From: a virus
Length of the DNA: 37,560 nt
IMG/VR virus record: IMGVR_UViG_3300008952_000138
Span: 1-37,560 of that record
Direction: 5' to 3' (one strand)
Position numbers and translations under genes: made by a program. The notes below the pieces were generated by a model. The model had not been told where the DNA came from and made no database searches. It worked only from the letters and a program-made list of their open reading frames with translations. Below, piece after piece: positions 37,320 through 37,560 of the stretch; position 1 is the first letter of the stretch, and each line of letters opens with the position of its first letter.

Positions 37320-37560
37320 TAGTTAGCACCCCATACCTTGATGTAAGAACCAGTGTCATAATTACTTGAAGAAGTTAAAACAGATTGTGTGATTTGTGCT
37401 GAAGTGTTTGCCCACTTTGCAACCCATTCACGACGAGCAGTAGCATTACCAGCACCAGCTCCAGTTTCTGCAAATATTAATTCTCCTATTACTAATTTTT
37501 CCTTATCTGATTTGTTTATGATGAACATATTGGAATAAAATGGATCTCTGTTACCTTCAG
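37319..37560 (-). CDS. Tail-fibre repeat protein, N-terminus cut by window edge
   Basis: This frame is open to the window end. The visible part (GNRDPFYSNMFIINKSDKEK to IKVWGAN) is the second half of a module. It aligns best with the second module of the protein at 1171-2208 (MFIINKSDKEKL in both). It is likely the C-terminal end of the gene at 1-743; joining them needs roughly 60-90 missing bases, as the ends do not connect in frame directly. Confidence 0.75.
   Translation of the reverse strand, partial: EGNRDPFYSNMFIINKSDKEKLVIGELIFAETGAGAGNATARREWVAKWANTSAQITQSVLTSSSNYDTGSYIKVWGAN

Noticed and set aside
1-37560. Provirus hypothesis
   Set aside because: No integrase, excisionase, att-like repeats, tRNA fragment or host flank could be seen. 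Terminal attachment sites would be expected in a provirus.

Overview
The window reads as a nearly complete genome of a tailed dsDNA virus (Caudoviricetes, long-tailed siphovirus type) of an archaeon, most likely a marine ammonia-oxidising thaumarchaeon. Archaeal signs are an MCM helicase, an Hjc-type Holliday-junction resolvase, a metzincin protease with a thaumarchaeal flavour, a small Cys-rich protein of the CPCC...LR.KP type that I associate with Thaumarchaeota, and TATA boxes about 25-30 nt upstream of ATG codons (leaderless transcripts). The DNA is AT-rich. I see no integrase, DNA polymerase, primase, tRNA or rRNA, so a lytic virus that borrows the host polymerase is the simplest reading. 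Both window ends lie inside the same type of tail-fibre gene, and joining them would give a gene of about the length of its intact paralogue. The contig is therefore probably a circularly permuted genome lacking only some tens of bases.

Layout. (1) Minus strand, 18631 down to 1 and probably on through 37560 to 35545: the late/structural operon. In transcription order it carries small and large terminase, a beta-sandwich protein, portal, protease-major capsid fusion, two holin-like membrane proteins, a metzincin, head-tail connector genes, tail tube, a frameshifted tail chaperone, tail completion protein, tape measure, baseplate hub, a LamG-type receptor binder, and fibre paralogues with an HNH endonuclease among them. 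A hairpin plus T-run at 35545-35575 ends it. (2) Plus strand, 18685-20359: small zinc-ribbon, helical and secreted proteins. (3) Plus strand, 21032-24406: a very AT-rich operon centred on an amidoligase and a class II glutamine amidotransferase, flanked on both sides by non-coding DNA (20360-21031 and 24407-24979) rich in short repeats. (4) Minus strand, 35448 down to 24980: the replication/modification operon with DUF559-like nuclease, RHH regulator, MCM, three different DNA methyltransferases, DEDD exonuclease, Hjc resolvase and many micro-proteins, and with a pair of fibre genes embedded in it.

Regulation. Early-type genes have ordinary TATA boxes. Late genes instead share a pyrimidine-rich element (TACTTCTCTT and close variants) whose first base lies 34-35 nt before the start codon in nine cases; related copies precede the connector gene and an in-frame ATG inside the protease-capsid fusion. 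This looks like a virus-specific late promoter. A palindromic TATA box at 18657-18664 appears to serve both the terminase operon and the divergent zinc-ribbon gene.

The most unusual points are the amidoligase/glutaminase pair, the late-promoter element, a holin-metzincin cassette that may be the lysis module for an S-layer-covered host, a U UUU UUA frameshift site in the tail chaperone gene, six 30-bp iterons, and an apparent complete absence of the pentamer GATGC/GCATC.
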